Shown here one piece after another: positions 26,320 to 35,506 of a DNA stretch of 64,000 bases (position 1 is its first letter; each line of letters opens with the position of its first letter). Both the position numbers and the translations under genes were made by a program. The stretch lies in assembly GCF_000430845.1 (NCBI RefSeq), contig NZ_AUMU01000006.1:277576-341575 (forward strand). The letters run 5' to 3'. The notes beneath the pieces are model-generated. The model was not told the DNA's origin, searched no databases, and saw only the letters and a list, made by a program, of their open reading frames with translations. This DNA comes from Chryseobacterium gregarium DSM 19109 (lineage in GTDB: Bacteria > Bacteroidota > Bacteroidia > Flavobacteriales > Weeksellaceae).

Positions 26320-27231
26320 ATGAAAAATCTCAGAATATTTTTGCTTTTATTATTTCCGGCTTTATTCTATACCCAAAAGATCAGGGTATTTATATTGGCC
26401 GGGCAATCCAATATGAACGGATTCGGCTACAATAAAGACCTGCCGGGTGATTTAAAAACGTTTAAAGACGTTTACATCTTTCAGGGGAAATCTGCCCCGG
26501 ACGGAGATCTGAACGGCGGGACCGGAAAATGGGATGTCCTGAAGCCCGGCAACGGAACCGGCTTTAAAACAGATGGGAAGACGAATGTACTTTCAGACCG
26601 GTTCGGGCTGGAACTTTCATTTGCCAGAAAAATGAAAGAGCTTTTCCCTAATGATAAAATTGCGCTGATTAAATATGCCCGGGAAGGAACTTCCATTGAC
26701 AGTGCTGCAAGAGGAAATTTCGGTTGCTGGGATGCAGATTTTTACGGAACCAACGGACTGAACCAGTATGATCATTTTTTAAAAACAGTGAAAAATGCGC
26801 TGTCGGAAACAGATATTGATAAAGACGGCAAAAAAGACATTATCATCCCTTCCGGAATTCTCTGGATGCAGGGTGAAGGCGATGCTAGTTATACCGAAGA
26901 GATTGCCAATGCTTATTACAATCATTTGAAAACATTGATGAATCAGATAAGAGCAACTGTACTGACGGATGACCTTCCGGTAGTGATCGGGAAAATTTCG
27001 GATTCCGGGAAAGATCCTTCCGGAAGGGTTTGGAAAATGGGAGAGCTTGTTCAGTATGCGCAGGAGAAATTTGTTAAAGATGATAAAAATGCTGCGATTG
27101 TCCGGTCAACCAAAAATTATGAATACGGCAATGATCCGTGGCATTACAACAGCGAAGCCTATATTGATATGGGACAGAAGTTTGCCGAAGAGGTATTTAG
27201 ACTCATTATAAATTTCGAAAAAAAACCCTAA
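26320..27231 (+). CDS. exported SASA-family carbohydrate acetylesterase
   Basis: 303 residues with a signal peptide (MKNLRIFLLLLFPALFYTQ). The sialate O-acetylesterase/SGNH-like domain is shown by the nucleophile block FILAGQSNMNGFG (Ser30), the ILWMQGEGDASY block and the terminal DPWHYNSEAYIDMGQ, which supplies the catalytic Asp and His. These enzymes remove O-acetyl groups from sialic acid or xylan-type glycans. No polysaccharide utilisation locus is visible around it, so the substrate is open. It has its own promoter box. Confidence 0.88.
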   Translation: MKNLRIFLLLLFPALFYTQKIRVFILAGQSNMNGFGYNKDLPGDLKTFKDVYIFQGKSAPDGDLNGGTGKWDVLKPGNGTGFKTDGKTNVLSDRFGLELSFARKMKELFPNDKIALIKYAREGTSIDSAARGNFGCWDADFYGTNGLNQYDHFLKTVKNALSETDIDKDGKKDIIIPSGILWMQGEGDASYTEEIANAYYNHLKTLMNQIRATVLTDDLPVVIGKISDSGKDPSGRVWKMGELVQYAQEKFVKDDKNAAIVRSTKNYEYGNDPWHYNSEAYIDMGQKFAEEVFRLIINFEKKP

Positions 27232-27265
27232 TATATTTCATGATTCAAAATTCATAAGATATATT

Positions 27266-27273
27266 TAATTTTG
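27266..27273 (+). promoter_or_regulatory. -7 promoter element of the hemN transcript
   Basis: TAATTTTG is an exact TANNTTTG match. The first ATG (27278) of a short upstream ORF begins 4 nt later, while hemN itself starts 48 nt after the box. Confidence 0.55.
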
Positions 27274-27277
27274 CATA

Positions 27278-27325
27278 ATGGATTTCTATCCTGAAGTTCA
27301 TTTAAAAAGTTTAAATCAACAATGA
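27278..27325 (+). CDS. 15-codon upstream ORF overlapping the hemN start
   Basis: The frame encodes MDFYPEVHLKSLNQQ and stops with TGA at 27323-27325, which overlaps the hemN ATG (27322-27324) as ATGA. Its ATG sits 4 nt after the -7 box, so it would be read from a leaderless mRNA, and hemN would then be translated by termination-reinitiation. It is too short to identify as a protein. A regulatory role is inference. Confidence 0.5.
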   Translation: MDFYPEVHLKSLNQQ

Positions 27326-28680
27326 ATTCTTTAATAGATAAATATAATATTCCCGGACCCCGTTACACTTCTTATCCTACCGTTCCTTACTGGGACGAAA
27401 GTTCTTTTTCACCGGAGCTTTGGAAACAGAGTGTGATCAGGACCTTCAGGGAAAGCAATGCAGAAGAGGGAATTTCTATTTACATTCACCTGCCTTTCTG
27501 TGAGGCTTTATGTACCTTTTGCGCCTGCCATAAACGGATTACCAAACAGCACAGTGTTGAAATCCCGTACCTGGAAAGCGTGCTGAAGGAATGGCAGCTG
27601 TACCTCCGGCTTTTCAATGAAAAACCTAAATTAAAGGAACTGCATTTAGGAGGCGGAACACCTACCTTCTTTTCACCGCAAAATCTAAAAGCTTTATTGG
27701 AAGGGATCTTTGAAACCGTTGAAATCGCTGAAGAGCCTGAGTTTTCTTTTGAAGGGCACCCGAATAATACTACCAGAGGGCATCTGGAAACATTGTATGG
27801 CCTTGGATTCAGAAGAGTGAGTTTCGGCGTACAGGATTACGACCCGAAAGTCCAGAAAGCCATCAACAGGATCCAGACCTTTGAGAAAGTGAAGGAAGTA
27901 ACGGAATGGGCTAAAGAAATCGGGTACCGCGGCATCAGCCACGACCTGGTATTCGGGCTTCCGCACCAGTCCTGGGAAGCGATGGAAAATACCATCCGCA
28001 AAACAATGGAACTGAAACCGGACCGTCTTGCATTTTATTCTTACGCGCACGTTCCCTGGATAAAAGGAGTCGGGCAGAGAGGTTTTGACGAAAACGACCT
28101 TCCCAGCGGTGAAGAAAAACGCCGACTGTATGAAGACGGGAAAAAACTGCTTGAAGATCTGGGATATATCGAAGTAGGGATGGATCATTTCTCCCTGGAG
28201 CATGATGACCTGTACCAATCCTTGATTCAGAAAAAGCTGCACCGGAATTTCATGGGTTATACTTCCAGCAAAACCCAGCTGATGGTGGGCCTTGGAATGT
28301 CCGCCATCTCTGATTCATGGTATGCTTTTGCGCAGAATGTAAAAACCGTTGAAGAATATCAGAAAATGGTTGAAGCCGGCGAAATTCCTGTCGTGAAAGG
28401 CCATATCCTGAATGAAGAAGACCTGGTGGTGAGAAGGCATATCCTAAATTTAATGTGCCAGCTGGAAACGACTTTTGATGCAGACCATTTTTTTCCCGAA
28501 CTACAGCATGCATTTGAAATGCTGAAGGAAATGGAAAAAGATGAATTGGTGGAAATTCATGATCACCGGATACAGATCACCGAAAAAGGAAGGGCATTTA
28601 CCCGGAATGTGGCGATGGTTTTCGATCTCAGGATGATGAGGAATAAGCCGGAAACCAGGATTTTCTCCATGACGATCTAG
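27322..28680 (+). CDS. hemN: oxygen-independent coproporphyrinogen III oxidase
   Basis: A 452-residue radical-SAM enzyme that decarboxylates coproporphyrinogen III to protoporphyrinogen IX without oxygen in heme synthesis. The 4Fe-4S cluster ligands are Cys60, Cys64 and Cys67 in PFCEALCTFCAC, with Cys69 completing the CxxxCxxCxC pattern of true HemN. LGGGTPTF and the C-terminal HemN domain (MGYTSSKTQLMVGLGMSAIS) are intact. The N-terminal NIPGPRYTSYPTVPYW also separates it from HemW-like proteins. The start is fixed by this conserved opening. A small membrane-protein gene remnant follows 3 nt after the stop. Confidence 0.97.
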   Translation: MNSLIDKYNIPGPRYTSYPTVPYWDESSFSPELWKQSVIRTFRESNAEEGISIYIHLPFCEALCTFCACHKRITKQHSVEIPYLESVLKEWQLYLRLFNEKPKLKELHLGGGTPTFFSPQNLKALLEGIFETVEIAEEPEFSFEGHPNNTTRGHLETLYGLGFRRVSFGVQDYDPKVQKAINRIQTFEKVKEVTEWAKEIGYRGISHDLVFGLPHQSWEAMENTIRKTMELKPDRLAFYSYAHVPWIKGVGQRGFDENDLPSGEEKRRLYEDGKKLLEDLGYIEVGMDHFSLEHDDLYQSLIQKKLHRNFMGYTSSKTQLMVGLGMSAISDSWYAFAQNVKTVEEYQKMVEAGEIPVVKGHILNEEDLVVRRHILNLMCQLETTFDADHFFPELQHAFEMLKEMEKDELVEIHDHRIQITEKGRAFTRNVAMVFDLRMMRNKPETRIFSMTI

Positions 28681-28683
28681 CTG

Positions 28684-28830
28684 ATGAGCAGAAAAGTTCT
28701 CCTGATCTTACTTTATTTCTATGGACTTGTTTTCAGTGTTCTGAAGACCTTACGGTATCCAATGGCTGATCGGAGGCGCACTGGATGCCGGATTACAGGT
28801 TTGGGTTTATTAAAAGAGGGCTTTAATTAA
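28684..28830 (+). pseudogene. frameshifted small membrane protein gene
   Basis: An ATG 3 nt after hemN opens MSRKVLLILLYFYGLVFSVL, a good transmembrane segment. The same frame then degrades into an arginine-rich tail ending at 28830. A second frame over 28750-28813 instead gives GIQWLIGGALDAGLQVWVY and stop, which looks like the true second half of a membrane protein. One indel near 28743-28750 would join them into a product of about 43 residues. The downstream frame cannot start alone because it carries a TGA just upstream. No family is recognised. Confidence 0.5.
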
Positions 28831-28941
28831 GGGTTGGCTAACTTTTACAATTGTATTGACGACCTGCACTTTATTAAAAAAGCCCCAACCCAAAAGGATT
28901 GAGACTCTGAAAACTATTTGAAATGAGAATTAATTAATTTA

Positions 28942-30306
28942 TTATTTGATGATCAGTTTCTTGCTGTAGGTTTTTGTGTTCCCCGAATTGATATTGATAA
29001 AATAGGCTCCTGCCTGAATCCCTGAAATGTCAAGGCTGTTATCGCTTTTAACACCAGCCGACTCCAGAACTTTCCTTCCTTCAAAGTTGATGATCTCAAT
29101 TGTAGTATTTTTATCTTTTATCCCTTCAACATATACTTTTTTCGAAGCCGGGTTAGGATATACTTTTATGGCACCGGAGAGTTCATTTTCCTGAGTGGAC
29201 AGAGTGGTAGTCGTTACCCTGAAAATTTTCCCGTTGTTGACTGCCGCTACAAATAATTCATTCTGGTTATTCAGCCCGAAGGTAGAGAAATTATTTCCGG
29301 AGAACGCTGAAGTCCAGGTAATGGAATCATCAGTATTTAAGATCCCGATTTGTGTAGAACAGTAATCCGCAAAAATGTATTTTCCCTGTAAAGCAGGGAA
29401 TTGGGTGCCTCTGTAAACATACCCTCCGGTGATGGAACATTTTCCTCCGCTGTGGTCATACGCAGCCACTGGGAATGTCATCGTGGATTGTGCCGCACAC
29501 CCTGTGGTATTATAGGCCGAATTTCCTTCGTAGCATCTCCATCCGTAATTGATTCCGGCCTGGGTAAGCGGCATTCTGTTGATCTCTTCAATTTGTCCCT
29601 GTCCCACATCGGCAATCATCACATTTCCTGAAGCGGTATCAAAATTAAATTTCCATGCATTTCTCAATCCATAGGCCCAGATTTCATCGGCTCCGTCAAC
29701 CCCTACGAAAGGGTTCCCGGGAGGAATATTGTAAGGTCCGGTGGAATTAATGTCCAGTCTTAGCAATTTTCCCAGAAGCGAGTTTTTGTTCTGGCCGTTA
29801 TTGTTCGGGTCACCGCCACTTCCGCCGTCACCGGTGACTACCCAAAGATAGCCGTCCGGTGCAAAATGGATACTGCCGCCGTTATGGTTGTCGAAAGGTT
29901 TTGGCTGATTGAGGATGATTTTTTCTGTTGATGCATCAGCGATATCAGGGTTGGATAAACTTCTGGTGTATCTTACCACCGTAATATTTCCACTGGTATC
30001 ATTATAATACACAAAAAAATACCCGTTGGTCGAGTATTGCGGATGGAAGGCAAGCCCTAAAAGCCCTCTTTCGCCGCCATAGGTAATTTTAGAGCTGATA
30101 TTCAGAAAATTGGCTGCATTGGCGGTTCCGTTGGGCTGTACAATCCTGATAATGCCGTTCTGCTGGACCACGAACATCCTGCTGTCATTGGCATGAACGA
30201 TCTCTACAGGAGCCGTAAATCCCGTGGCAAATTCCTGTAAGGTAATGGTTTGGGCCTCATTAAAGGTGGAAAAGAGGATGCCGGCAGAAAATAGTAGTTT
30301 TTTCAT
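28942..30306 (-). CDS. secreted PQQ-dependent sugar dehydrogenase-like protein with T9SS sorting domain
   Basis: 454 residues. A signal peptide leads into a six-bladed glucose/sorbosone dehydrogenase domain. Landmarks are ERGLLGLAFHPQY, HNGGSIHFAPDGYLWVVTGDGGSGGDP, GLRNAWKFNFD and ITGGYVYRGTQFPALQGKYIFADYC. These correspond to the PQQ- and calcium-binding loops of the soluble aldose dehydrogenase family. The last 75 residues (IKVYPNPASKK to KLIIK) are a T9SS type A sorting domain, so it should be exported to the surface. The sugar substrate is unknown, and some homologues may not bind PQQ. It is transcribed alone. Confidence 0.92.
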   Translation of the reverse strand: MKKLLFSAGILFSTFNEAQTITLQEFATGFTAPVEIVHANDSRMFVVQQNGIIRIVQPNGTANAANFLNISSKITYGGERGLLGLAFHPQYSTNGYFFVYYNDTSGNITVVRYTRSLSNPDIADASTEKIILNQPKPFDNHNGGSIHFAPDGYLWVVTGDGGSGGDPNNNGQNKNSLLGKLLRLDINSTGPYNIPPGNPFVGVDGADEIWAYGLRNAWKFNFDTASGNVMIADVGQGQIEEINRMPLTQAGINYGWRCYEGNSAYNTTGCAAQSTMTFPVAAYDHSGGKCSITGGYVYRGTQFPALQGKYIFADYCSTQIGILNTDDSITWTSAFSGNNFSTFGLNNQNELFVAAVNNGKIFRVTTTTLSTQENELSGAIKVYPNPASKKVYVEGIKDKNTTIEIINFEGRKVLESAGVKSDNSLDISGIQAGAYFININSGNTKTYSKKLIIK

Positions 30307-30484
30307 AATATTTTGATATTTAGTGTATTAAATCAGAATGAAAATTTCATACCAATCAGCCATTGAAAAATTCATTATAATATCATAAAAACATTATTAA
30401 ATCTAAAATAAAAATAAGATTGCCGATATATCTGAAAATAAACGATTTCTGTTGTTAAAAATTTATAAAATACAAGAAAATGAT

Positions 30485-30492
30485 TATATTTG
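30485..30492 (+). promoter_or_regulatory. -7 promoter element of secDF
   Basis: TATATTTG is an exact TANNTTTG match 29 nt before the secDF ATG. Confidence 0.5.
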
Positions 30493-30521
30493 CCGACTTA
30501 ATTTAACGTAGTTATAACAAA

Positions 30522-33416
30522 ATGCAAGGAAAAGGACTTATTACAATTGTTGCTATTGTACTAGGGTTGATTTGCTTAAATGAGCTATTGCCAACCTGGT
30601 ACGCCAGCAAAATTGAATCGCAGATTGAAGCTGCAAACGGAAACGAGAAAGAGATCAAGCGATTGAAGGAGGACACCCTTAATCTTGGCTTTACCCAACT
30701 CTATTATTCTAAAGCCAAAGACAAGGAAATGAAATTGGGTCTTGACCTGAAAGGCGGGATCAACGTTCTTTTGGAGATCAACCAGAGAGATCTTGTAAAC
30801 GATCTTACCAATTATTCTACCAATCCGGTCCTTATTGAGGCTTTGAATAAAACTGACGAAGTACAGAAAAATTCTACAAGATCGTATATTGATAACTTCT
30901 TTGAGCAGTTCGATGCGGTAAATAAAGCAAAAGGCACCAACCTTAAGCTGGCAGATCCGGAACTTTTCGGAAATACCACCCTCACCGAGGTAAAATACAA
31001 CACGCCTGACGACCAGGTAAAAAGCATTGTCAAGAGAAAAATCGATGCGTCTGTAGGAACCGCTTTTGAGGTGATCAGAACGAGAATCGATAAGATGGGA
31101 GCGGTACAGCCGAATGTTCAGAGAGTACCGGGAACCGCAAGGATTTCTGTGGAAATGCCGGGTATGAAGGATATCGATAAAGTGAAAAAAATGCTTCAGA
31201 CTTCTGCAAAGCTTCAGTTCTGGGAAGTACAGCAGGTTCCTGAAATGGCACCGTATTTCCAGACCCTGACTTCTGTTATCGCTGTGAAAGGCGATTCTAT
31301 GGGAGTTGCCAAAACGACTAACTTCATTAACCTTCTGCACCTTGACAAATTAAGAACGAACGGGGTCGCTAATGTGAAATTGTCTGATACCGCTGCGGTA
31401 AACAAAATCCTAAACAGCAAAGTAGGACAGTCTTTACGTCCTGCTAATATTAAATATACCCAATTCATGTGGGGATACAAACCTGAAGCTGCTGATGCTG
31501 AAAGCCTTGTATTATATGCCATCAGAGGCAACATCAATCAGAAAGCTCCGGTAGACGGTGCGGTGGAAAGTGCGAGCATCAGTTATGATGAACTGAGCAG
31601 AGTAGTGGTAGACATGCAGATGGACTCCAAAGGCGCTAAGGAATGGAAAACCATGACGGAGAAAAATGTTGGCAAGCCGGTTGCCGTAACTCTTGACAAC
31701 AGAGTGTACACTGCACCGAATGTGGTCAACGCCATTCCGAACGGAAGAACACAGATCTCCGGTAATTTCTCTCAGGAAGAAGCCAAGGAACTGGTAGACG
31801 TTTTAGGGGCTGGTAAATTACCTGCAGGGGCAAAAGTGGTTCAGGCAACCGTGGTAGGACCATCTCTAGGACAGGAATCGATCAACGCAGGGATCATTTC
31901 ATTTGCTATTGCATTTTTGATCATCATTGTTTATATCATTTTCTATTACGGCGGTGCAGGGGTATACGCTGTTATTGCAATGATCATCAACTTATTCTAT
32001 ATTTTCGGGATTATGGATTCCGGAGACTTCACGCTTACGCTTCCCGGTATTGCAGGTATTGTATTAACCATGGCGATGGCGGTTGACACCAACGTAATTA
32101 TTTACGAAAGAACCAAGGAAGAGCTGTTTGCAGGAAAAAGTATTCTTGAAGCGTATAAAGACGGTTTCAAACATGCATTAAGTGCTATTGTGGATGGTCA
32201 CTTAACGACATTATTAACCGCCGGTGTGCTTTTTCTTTTCGGAACAGGACCGATCAAAGGCTTTGCGTTAACCTTAGGAATTGGTATTTTAATGACATTC
32301 TTTACGTCGGTTCTGCTTTCCAGAGTGATGATTTTCTCAAGACTGAATAAAGGGAAACATCTTTCTGTTTGGACACCGCCGACGAAAAACCTATTTAGAA
32401 ATACATGGATTGATTTTATCGGGAAAAGAAAATATGCCTATATCGTTTCCGCTATTTTAACGGTTGTGTGTATTGCATCCATTGCGATCCACGGATTTAA
32501 ATACGGGATCGACTTTACCGGAGGAAGAAATTATGTGGTTCGTTTTGACAAACCCGTAAATGCAGAAGACATCGAAGGGAAACTGGTAGCAATGTTTAAA
32601 ACGGAAGACGGCAAAAACTCTTCTGTGGAAGCAAAAACTTTTGGAAATGACAACCAGTTGAAAATCTCTACGGATTACCTGATTGAAGACGAGTCTCTGA
32701 AAGCTGACCAGACCATTGAACAGAAATTATTTGATGGCTTGAAAACAAACCTTCCTGCAGGAATGACATTAAAAGATTTCAAGTCTGCGGATAAAGAACA
32801 TGCCGGAATTATTTCTTCCGAAAAAGTAGGCCCTACAGTTGCCGATGATATTCAGACTCACGGTATTCTGGCAGTGGCTGCTGCCCTGGGAGGTATATTT
32901 TTATACATCCTGATCAGGTTCAGAAAATGGCAGTTCTCATTGGGTGCGGTTGCCGCTTTATTCCATGATGCGATCATTATTCTGGGAGCGTATTCATTGC
33001 TTCACAAGTTTATGCCGTTCAACATGGAGATCAATCAGGATTTTATCGCTGCGATCTTAACGGTATTAGGATATTCAATCAATGATACGGTAATTATTTT
33101 CGACAGAATCCGGGAATATTTGAAAGAGAAAAAAGCCTTAACCCTTGCCGGTTTATTTGATGACTCTATTTCAAGTACATTAGGAAGAACATTCAACACC
33201 TCGTTTACGACCATCTTGGTAATCCTGGCCATCTTCATCTTTGGCGGAGACAACCTTAGAGGATTCATGTTTGCCATGTTAATCGGTATCGGATTCGGTA
33301 CTTATTCATCCATCTTCATTGCGTCGGCCATTGCTTACGATTTCCTTAAAACAGGAAAAGAAGATGAAGTTCACGGTAAAACAACCACGAGCAAAGAAGT
33401 GCTTGCTTCAAAATAA
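30522..33416 (+). CDS. secDF: fused SecD-SecF protein export subunit
   Basis: 964 residues. SecDF uses the proton gradient to pull secreted proteins through SecYEG and complete translocation. The SecD half has the N-terminal helix, GLDLKGGINVLLEI (near 70) and a large periplasmic domain, then six helices carrying TMAMAVDTNVIIYERTKEE. The SecF half begins around residue 640 with GIDFTGGRNYVVRF and ends with DTVIIFDRIREYL and a last helix bundle. The D-x-D/N-rich helix motifs in both halves contain the proton-relay aspartates. The fusion order SecD-SecF is common in Bacteroidota. It is a single-gene unit with its own promoter box and terminator, which matters here because T9SS cargo uses Sec. 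Confidence 0.97.
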   Translation: MQGKGLITIVAIVLGLICLNELLPTWYASKIESQIEAANGNEKEIKRLKEDTLNLGFTQLYYSKAKDKEMKLGLDLKGGINVLLEINQRDLVNDLTNYSTNPVLIEALNKTDEVQKNSTRSYIDNFFEQFDAVNKAKGTNLKLADPELFGNTTLTEVKYNTPDDQVKSIVKRKIDASVGTAFEVIRTRIDKMGAVQPNVQRVPGTARISVEMPGMKDIDKVKKMLQTSAKLQFWEVQQVPEMAPYFQTLTSVIAVKGDSMGVAKTTNFINLLHLDKLRTNGVANVKLSDTAAVNKILNSKVGQSLRPANIKYTQFMWGYKPEAADAESLVLYAIRGNINQKAPVDGAVESASISYDELSRVVVDMQMDSKGAKEWKTMTEKNVGKPVAVTLDNRVYTAPNVVNAIPNGRTQISGNFSQEEAKELVDVLGAGKLPAGAKVVQATVVGPSLGQESINAGIISFAIAFLIIIVYIIFYYGGAGVYAVIAMIINLFYIFGIMDSGDFTLTLPGIAGIVLTMAMAVDTNVIIYERTKEELFAGKSILEAYKDGFKHALSAIVDGHLTTLLTAGVLFLFGTGPIKGFALTLGIGILMTFFTSVLLSRVMIFSRLNKGKHLSVWTPPTKNLFRNTWIDFIGKRKYAYIVSAILTVVCIASIAIHGFKYGIDFTGGRNYVVRFDKPVNAEDIEGKLVAMFKTEDGKNSSVEAKTFGNDNQLKISTDYLIEDESLKADQTIEQKLFDGLKTNLPAGMTLKDFKSADKEHAGIISSEKVGPTVADDIQTHGILAVAAALGGIFLYILIRFRKWQFSLGAVAALFHDAIIILGAYSLLHKFMPFNMEINQDFIAAILTVLGYSINDTVIIFDRIREYLKEKKALTLAGLFDDSISSTLGRTFNTSFTTILVILAIFIFGGDNLRGFMFAMLIGIGFGTYSSIFIASAIAYDFLKTGKEDEVHGKTTTSKEVLASK

Positions 33417-33435
33417 GTAAACTACAATAAATAAG

Positions 33436-33471
33436 AGAAAAGCCTTTCAGATCCTGAAAGGCTTTTTTTAT
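33436..33471 (+). terminator. intrinsic terminator after secDF
   Basis: A perfect stem AAAAGCCTTTCAG/CTGAAAGGCTTTT with a 3-nt loop is followed by a T-run. Confidence 0.92.
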
Positions 33472-33669
33472 GCTTACATCTTATTTGACAACAATTTCCA
33501 GGTAATGGTTATATCTGTTCTAAAGTTAAAATTCAGGACATACCGCTTTATGTGATAATGTAATATTTTGTCTATCTCACCATTCTTAAATTTATTATTA
33601 ATACAATTTTGATTAACAGTCACTTATTAGATATTATAAATATTTTTACTATTATTTTCGTGATTTGAG

Positions 33670-33677
33670 TATTTTTG
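33670..33677 (+). promoter_or_regulatory. -7 promoter element of the MFS transporter
   Basis: TATTTTTG is an exact TANNTTTG match 7 nt before the ATG, suggesting a very short 5' leader. Confidence 0.5.
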
Positions 33678-33684
33678 CAGCATT

Positions 33685-34920
33685 ATGGAAAACTCAAGGA
33701 AGAAAGCTGCGATGAGCTTCATATTTATCACGTTGCTGATTGATATTACGGGCTGGGGAATTATCATTCCCGTAGTTCCGAAACTGATAGAGGAACTTAT
33801 TCATGCTGATATAAGTGAAGCGGCTAAATATGGCGGCTGGCTGGGTTTTGCCTATGCATTTACCCAGTTTGTCTTTTCTCCCGTGGTAGGAAACCTGAGT
33901 GATAAATTCGGAAGGAGGCCGATCATTCTGATCTCCCTTTTCGGGTTTGCAGTGGATTATATTTTGCTGGCTTTGGCCCCTACCATTGTATGGCTCTTTG
34001 TAGGAAGGGTTATCGCCGGGATTACCGGTGCAAGTGTTACAACCGCAAGTGCCTATATTGCCGATATCTCTACAGATGAAGACCGGGCGAAAAACTTCGG
34101 GCTGATCGGTGCCGCTTTCGGGCTCGGGTTTATTATAGGGCCGGTTTTAGGCGGTTTATTGGGACATTACGGGGCCAGAGTTCCATTTTATGCTGCGGCC
34201 GGATTATGCTTGCTGAATTTTCTTTACGGATATTTCATTCTTCCGGAAAGTCTGGATAAGGAAAAAAGAAGGGAGTTCAACTGGAAACGCGCCAATCCGG
34301 TCGGGTCATTCAAATTCCTGGGAAAGCATCCTGAAATTTCCGGATTGATTGCTTCTTTGATTTTAATTTATATTGCCGGACATGCCGTCCAGAGTAACTG
34401 GAGCTTTTTCACAATGTATAAATTCAACTGGAATGAAAGAATGGTGGGGATCTCGCTGGGTGTCGTAGGATTACTGGTAGGGCTGGTTCAGGGCGTACTG
34501 ATCCGATGGACCACTCCGAAATTAGGGGAGCAGAAAAGCATCTATTACGGGTTGACCCTGTATGCGATCGGAATGCTGCTGTTCGCTTTTGCATCGCAGG
34601 GCTGGATGATGTTCGTGTTTTTAATCCCGTATTGTCTGGGTGGGATTTGCGGACCGGCACTCCAATCGGTCATCACCAAAAGTGTCCCTTCCAATGAACA
34701 GGGAGAATTGCAGGGTGCATTGACCAGCCTGATGAGTGCAACCGCTATTATCGGGCCGCCGATGATGACCAATTTATTTTATTTTTTCACACATGAGGAT
34801 GCCCCGTTTAAGTTTTCGGGAGCCCCTTTCTTCCTGGCCTTTATCTTAATGGCGGTCAGCGTGGTTATTACCTATATTAATTTTAAGAAAAAGAATTTAA
34901 AAAAAGATCTTTTGAAATAA
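33685..34920 (+). CDS. TetA-like major facilitator superfamily exporter
   Basis: 411 residues with twelve predicted helices. The first helix [19 protein letters not shown] and the [14 protein letters not shown] loop (motif A of MFS) place it in the TCR/Tet group of drug:H+ antiporters. Motif C-like [19 protein letters not shown] is also visible. Close relatives include tetracycline exporters, but many are housekeeping transporters. No TetR repressor or mobile sequence is adjacent, so a resistance role should not be assumed. It is a monocistronic unit. Confidence 0.88.
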   Translation: MENSRKKAAMSFIFITLLIDITGWGIIIPVVPKLIEELIHADISEAAKYGGWLGFAYAFTQFVFSPVVGNLSDKFGRRPIILISLFGFAVDYILLALAPTIVWLFVGRVIAGITGASVTTASAYIADISTDEDRAKNFGLIGAAFGLGFIIGPVLGGLLGHYGARVPFYAAAGLCLLNFLYGYFILPESLDKEKRREFNWKRANPVGSFKFLGKHPEISGLIASLILIYIAGHAVQSNWSFFTMYKFNWNERMVGISLGVVGLLVGLVQGVLIRWTTPKLGEQKSIYYGLTLYAIGMLLFAFASQGWMMFVFLIPYCLGGICGPALQSVITKSVPSNEQGELQGALTSLMSATAIIGPPMMTNLFYFFTHEDAPFKFSGAPFFLAFILMAVSVVITYINFKKKNLKKDLLK

Positions 34921-35117
34921 ATCAACCGGGATGTCAGTCAGGTATCCTGATTTCAATTCATAGTTAAATTTCCGGAAGTGTAGAAAAGGTAATAGAAACG
35001 GATTTCTGAAATTTTACAGTGATAATGATTCATAAATCCTGAAACCGATCATGAATATTTAATACGAAACTTTAAATCTTAAAACCGTTCATTTCTTAAA
35101 ATTTGTTTAAAATGCCA

Positions 35118-35156
35118 TACATTTGTATTGCATATGTATAATCTTTTGTAATTTTA
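35118..35156 (+). promoter_or_regulatory. candidate promoter boxes of the tatA operon
   Basis: Two boxes are present: TACATTTG (35118-35125, exact) and TAATTTTA (35149-35156, one mismatch). The second has a TTG 18 nt upstream (35128-35130) and sits 4 nt before the ATG. Confidence 0.4.
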
Positions 35157-35160
35157 CCGA

Positions 35161-35499
35161 ATGGAACTAAGCATAGGAGAGATGGCACTTATTGCCATTG
35201 CAATCGTTGTATTATTCGGTCCGGATAAACTTCCTCAAATCGCACGGGACTTAGGATCAGGTGTTCGGAAAATGCGCGGGGCAGTGGAAGATATTAAAAC
35301 GGAGATTATGAAAGAAACGGATAATCCCGTTTCTGAGATCAAACGTGAAATTGAAAAGGTAAAAGATGCTGCAAAAGAATACAATCCGATGAAAGATATC
35401 GAAAAAGATACCTTAGCCCAACCTAAAGCATCTGAAGAGCCTGCAGTACAGCCGAAGCCTTCCGATGATGAAACGTACGAAGGACCGGTAAGCAGATAG
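35161..35499 (+). CDS. tatA: Sec-independent (Tat) translocase subunit TatA/TatB
   Basis: 112 residues. A short N-terminal helix (about 7-20), the FGPDKLPQIARDLG hinge and amphipathic helix, then a charged soluble tail ending in a Pro/Ala/Glu-rich stretch. Tat exports folded proteins across the inner membrane, with TatA forming the pore. The long acidic tail resembles TatB more than the shortest TatA, so either name could apply. It starts a tight run with the PAP2 phosphatase (7-nt gap) and a TPR gene. Confidence 0.85.
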   Translation: MELSIGEMALIAIAIVVLFGPDKLPQIARDLGSGVRKMRGAVEDIKTEIMKETDNPVSEIKREIEKVKDAAKEYNPMKDIEKDTLAQPKASEEPAVQPKPSDDETYEGPVSR

Positions 35500-35506
35500 A
35501 TTAAGG

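Noticed and set aside
28831..28891. Inverted GGGTTGG/CCAACCC pair after the broken membrane gene
   Set aside because: Loop of about 48 nt and no T-run, so not a convincing terminator or repeat.
33685..34920. Calling the MFS exporter a tetracycline resistance gene
   Set aside because: Family likeness alone does not show the substrate, and there is no repressor or mobile context.
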